Of a DNA stretch of 64,000 nucleotides, positions 60,168-64,000 are shown piece by piece. Within the stretch, counting starts at the first letter, position 1. Each line of letters begins with the position of its first letter. The notes beneath the pieces were generated by a model. It was not told where the DNA came from and searched no databases. It saw only the letters and a list, made by a program, of their open reading frames with translations. Both the position numbers and the translations under genes were made by a program. The stretch is from Carettochelys insculpta. Taxonomy: Eukaryota > Chordata > Testudines > Carettochelyidae. The stretch is taken from contig NC_134138.1 of NCBI RefSeq assembly GCF_033958435.1, forward strand, positions 190,685,298 to 190,749,297, written 5' to 3'.

Positions 60168-62140
60168 TGGACTCCAATCATGGACTTCATCCAAAGGGGC
60201 CAAGGATGGAAGGGCAGAGCTTGGGGCAGTCAGCCCTGGCCCGCCCATACCCAATGCTCCCTCTGAGCCACATGTGTAGTGGCTCACAACACTCTGTGGT
60301 GTTTCAAAGTGGACTGGTGTTTTGGCCACAGTCGTGGCTGGAGCTCCAGGCCCTTTTGAAATGCTGAGCCTGGGAGCAATTGTTCTCTTTGCTCCCCAAC
60401 TACTTGTTGGCAGGCCTGTACACATCAGCAGAAATTTCACTGTATTGGTTTCGACAGTTGGGCTGAACTATGGCCACAACTGGTTCGTGCTGGGACTAGG
60501 GCATACTTCATCTTCATAAAGCATCAACAGTTGTTTAAATGTAGTCTTGGGAGCTTGGTGTTTGAAATACTGCGGCTCTAGAGTACATGCTATCTTAGGC
60601 AAATTAGAAAATATTTGCCCCTTCAGCCTACAGACAAGTTTTTGCATTAAAGAGCTTCTGAACTTCTTGATGCCCTTTTCTAGGTGGGTAATAGCTGCTT
60701 CTTCCTAAATGGAGGAGTCATCCCTGATTTGAGAGTGGCACTATGTGGATGTCATTGAGAGGTATAGGATAAGATGCACAAATTATGGTTATTGTCAATG
60801 TAGTTTGAGAGGACCCCATATTATAACCTATTGTATGTGGTAAGAATGAATGTTTCCAAGAGATTTAAACACGTACAATAAAGCTATATTTATGTAGGTT
60901 CAAAAGAACAGATATACTCTGCAATGAATGTCACCGAGAGATCTATATTGCTTAGTACACTTTGGGAAATTTCTTGGGCCAATTTATGTCGGTAGAATTG
61001 CTAGATGAATAAACATGGCAATCTTGCTTGCAGGAAGCCTGAGATTGCTCACATAGGGAAAGAAGTATTAATGGACTGTTTCATCAGCCTTGACAAAACA
61101 TCCTCTCAAGGCCTAGGCAGTTAAACCAAGTGACAGGTTTTACTGTGATGGCCATCTCTCTAATTTGCATTGCCCATTTGCTCTTCTGTGATTTGGGTTT
61201 TAAACAGCACTTCGTTGACAAGTGAGGTTTGGGCATCAGCAGGAAATACTGATACTATACGGCACATCTTATTTTAGAAGGATGTAAAGCATTGCTTTAA
61301 ACACCAGCTGGAGAAAGACCAATAAATAAGGGGGATGCCTCCTTGTTTGTTATGTTTGAGGCAGAGAGCTTCCCACCCAATGTCTGATGAAGAAAGAAGG
61401 TACAACTTTGACTTGGTTTGGTCTTTTTATTTATTCTTGACAAACTTGATTTATGAATTGGAGCACTTTTTTCAATAGAGAAAGGATCTATCTGCTCCAT
61501 GCCCTGACAAAATGATTTGCTTCTAAGCTGTTCTGTCTACTGTTATACATTTCTTAGTAACATTTCTAAACCAACTTGTCAGTTCCATAAATCATTACAG
61601 ATAAGTAAATTCTTCTCTGAACCTTTTGGAATGGCAGTGTCACTAATATTTTCCGAATGTATTACTCCCAGCCTTACCTGAAGCAAGGGACGTGGTAGCT
61701 CCAGCTACTGCGCTGGTCTATAACAGAATAAAATACAAGGCAAGAGGCTAGCTCATTTTATTGGTCTCCACTTTGGAGTTTTCACGCTCTCCTTTGCCCA
61801 TGTGGAAGCTCTTCTGATGGAAAAAGTTTAGTGACACTGTTTTTTGAAGTGTGGCTGTAATTCTTGTTTTCATTATTTAGTGACTGAATTTGAATTCTGC
61901 AGAGCTTTTTAGCTATTGCATCTAATGAAAAACAATGTCAGCATTTGTACCTTTGCTCCTCTTCTCAAGCAATGTTCAATCGGCCACTTGAGATCCACGT
62001 TGCTGTTTGGTTCACAGCCATGTCCCTTTTGTCATATTCACAGATGTTACAACAGCCTATCACGGGAGTAAATGTTGGGGTTAAAAATAAGAAACTGATA
62101 ACTGTCCTACTGAACAATAACAATCATAATATCTAGTTTT
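60168..62140. other. No gene recognised
   Basis: No recognised features over this stretch. Confidence 0.4.
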
Positions 62141-62149
62141 TATGTGGCA

Positions 62150-62325
62150 CCTTCCATTTGTAGATATCAAAGCATTTTACAGATGAGGTCATATTTCCAT
62201 CTAATGGGGAAACTGAAGCACAGAACTGAAGTGACATGCCTGAGGTAACAGAACCAGACAAAGAACTCATGTATCCCACATCCCAGTATAATGCACAGTC
62301 CACTAGGCAATACCGCCTTCCTCAA
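62150..62325 (+). repeat. MIR SINE
   Basis: TTTTACAGATGAGGTCATAT, GGGGAAACTGAAGCACAG and AAGTGACATGCCTGAGGT are the MIR core in sense orientation. Confidence 0.8.
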
Positions 62326-62479
62326 GGCCCTTCTCAAGACGTTATACCATGACTGTGTCTGGTGACAGACTTTGCAGGGCCCTGGGCAAAGTGGAGTGGG
62401 TTTGGCTTCTGACCTCCTAGAAGCTGGGGAGCTGGAGGTTGGCTTTGCCAACCATCCCTCAGTTCTGCTTGGACTCTGA

Positions 62480-63189
62480 AGCCGCGTCTACACGTGCACG
62501 CTACTTCGAAGTAGCGGCAGTAACTTTGAAATAGCGCCCGTCACGTCTACACGTGTTGGGCGCTATTTCGAAGTTGAAATCGACGTTAGGCGGCGAGACG
62601 TCGAAGTCGCTAACCCCATGAGGGGATGGGAATAGCGCCCTACTTCGACGTTCAACATCGAAGTAGGGACGTGTAGACGATCCGCGTCCCGCAACATCGA
62701 AATAGCGGGGTCCTCCATGGCGGCCATCAGCTGGGGGGTTGAGAGATACTCTCTCTCCAGCCCTTGCGGGGCTCTGTGGTCACCGTGTGCAGCAGCCCTT
62801 AGCCCAGGGCTTCTGGCTGCTGCTGCTGCAGCTGGGGGTCCGTGCTGCATATACAGGGTCTGCAACTAGTTGTTGGCTCTGTGTATCTTGCACTGTTTAA
62901 TGAAAGTGTGTCTGGGAGGGGCCCTTTAAGGGAGCGACTTGCTGTTGAGTCCGCCCCGTGACCCTGTCTGCAGCTGTGCCTGGCTCCCTTATTTCGATGT
63001 GTGCTACTTTGGCGTGTAGACGTTCCCTCGCTGTGCCTATTTCGATGTTGGGCTGAGCAACGTCGAAGTTGAACATCGACGTTGCCAGCCCTGGAGGACG
63101 TGTAGACGTTATTCATCGAAATAGCCTATTTCGATGTCGCAACATCGAAATAAGCTATTTCGAAGTTGGGTGCACGTGTAGACGTAGCC
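62480..63189. mobile_element. Harbinger non-autonomous derivative E (710 bp)
   Basis: AGCCGCGTCTACACGTGCAC at the left and GTGCACGTGTAGACGTAGCC at the right are flanked by TGA on both sides (62477-62479 and 63190-63192). It is almost identical to derivative C along its whole length. Most differences look like CpG transitions, which indicates recent shared origin. Confidence 0.93.
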
Positions 63190-63192
63190 TGA

Positions 63193-64000
63193 AGGTGATT
63201 TAAAGGACCCAAGGCTCCAACCATTCCTCATGCTGGGGTAGCAGTGGTAGTGGCCCAGAGAGCCAGGCCCTTTAAATCACCAGGCTTTGGGGCAGCTGTC
63301 CCCTTCCACTTCCCTCCCTCTGTCAGGGGCCCTGCCCATGACTAGTTTAATTACTCCAGATGGGTATTCTGAGCCTAAATGTTCAACACATACTATTTCA
63401 AAATTCTGCACATTTTAGTTGTCAAAATAGCACAATATAATCACACCCATTTCAAGTATTTTGGTAAATAATTTAAAAATGTCCATGGTCAGGTACAGCT
63501 GTAACACTCAGCCTAAAAAGATTCAGAAAATGTTCTTGGCAAATGGAGTTCTTACTAGGCAAATTAATACAGAATTCTGTGAAATAATTAGTTTAAACCT
63601 CAATCCAGAAACATATTTCAGGCACCACTCACCTCCGGCCCCATCAGGAGCAGTGAAAAGGCTTGAGGGAGTCAGGGGTAGTGAGGAGCAGAGGGAGAGA
63701 GAAGTAATTGCTGGGAAGCAGCCTGGGAGTAAACTGGAAGAGTTATTGGGCATGGGTGGGAGAAATATGGAACAGTTTTTTGGGTGGGAGGGACTGTTGT
63801 CAGGAAGCTTCCACCATATACACCCTGGCCGACCCCTAGCTTCTCATTCAGTCAGTTGAATCTACACATGTGACCCAGCATCCCCACTTAGCCATAACTC
63901 TGCTCCCTAGCCCCATGTGTCCCTGCATCCCTGAATATCCCATTCAGCCATCCTTGTTCCCTGATCCTTATGTGGTCATGTAGCCACCCACCTACCCCTC
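63193..64000. other. No gene; possible GC-rich repeat at 63193-63340
   Basis: GGTGATTTAAAGG near 63195 and CCCTTTAAATCACC near 63270 form an inverted pair, reminiscent of a common GC-rich turtle repeat into which derivative E may have inserted. The remainder shows nothing recognisable. Confidence 0.35.

Overview
The window is vertebrate nuclear DNA, most likely from a turtle. This rests on the mix of repeats: a CR1 LINE 3' end, ancient MIR SINEs, hAT elements and a very dense set of PIF/Harbinger elements whose ends read GTCTACAC. The species cannot be fixed from sequence alone. I found no host protein-coding exon, tRNA, rRNA or CRISPR array. The stretch looks intergenic or intronic, and its gene content is transposon genes.

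Four long PIF/Harbinger elements (called H1 to H4 here) lie at 1952-5938, 11177-15957, 18679-21850 and 33551-37656. Each has terminal inverted repeats (TIRs) and a perfect 3-bp target-site duplication (TSD). H1, H2 and H4 carry two convergent genes: a Myb/SANT-like DNA-binding protein and a HARBI1-like DDE transposase. H3 is inserted in the opposite orientation and has lost the catalytic transposase exon. Both proteins are known to be needed for Harbinger transposition. H2 is closest to intact, with a full DDE exon and a few 1-nt indels. H4 has an intact DDE exon but nonsense codons elsewhere. H1 is dead at two catalytic positions.

Three 710-711 bp non-autonomous derivatives (49375-50084, 53532-54242, 62480-63189) keep both ends of an H2-type element and lack the coding core. 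Two of them are nearly identical. Smaller palindromic elements with GTCTACAC-type ends fill much of the rest: 24618-25031, 25163-25574, 26017-26300, 30580-31028, 40093-40528, 40914-41327, 41403-41835, 47267-47543, 47658-47915 and 50268-50516.

Other elements are a decayed ZBED5/Buster-like hAT transposon at 6742-9509, non-autonomous hATs at 10071-10635 and 59272-60159, a pogo/Tigger-like element at 37691-37989, a CR1 3' end at 42931-43785, a SINE-like retroposon with a 12-bp TSD at 42717-42862, MIR copies near 27.5, 32.5 and 62.2 kb, an RTE-like endonuclease fragment near 1.3-1.6 kb, and a possible LTR-like repeat at 29.2-30.4 kb.

The observations most worth a second look concern the Harbinger family. 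They are: 3-bp TSDs that do not follow the usual TWA preference; a +1 frame offset at the same place in the SANT gene of all four long copies; stop-free transposase introns of length 3n; a shared CCCTTTAAGGG box ahead of both genes; and multiple subterminal GTGTAGACG motifs. A 67-bp micro-element cleanly interrupts a MIR.
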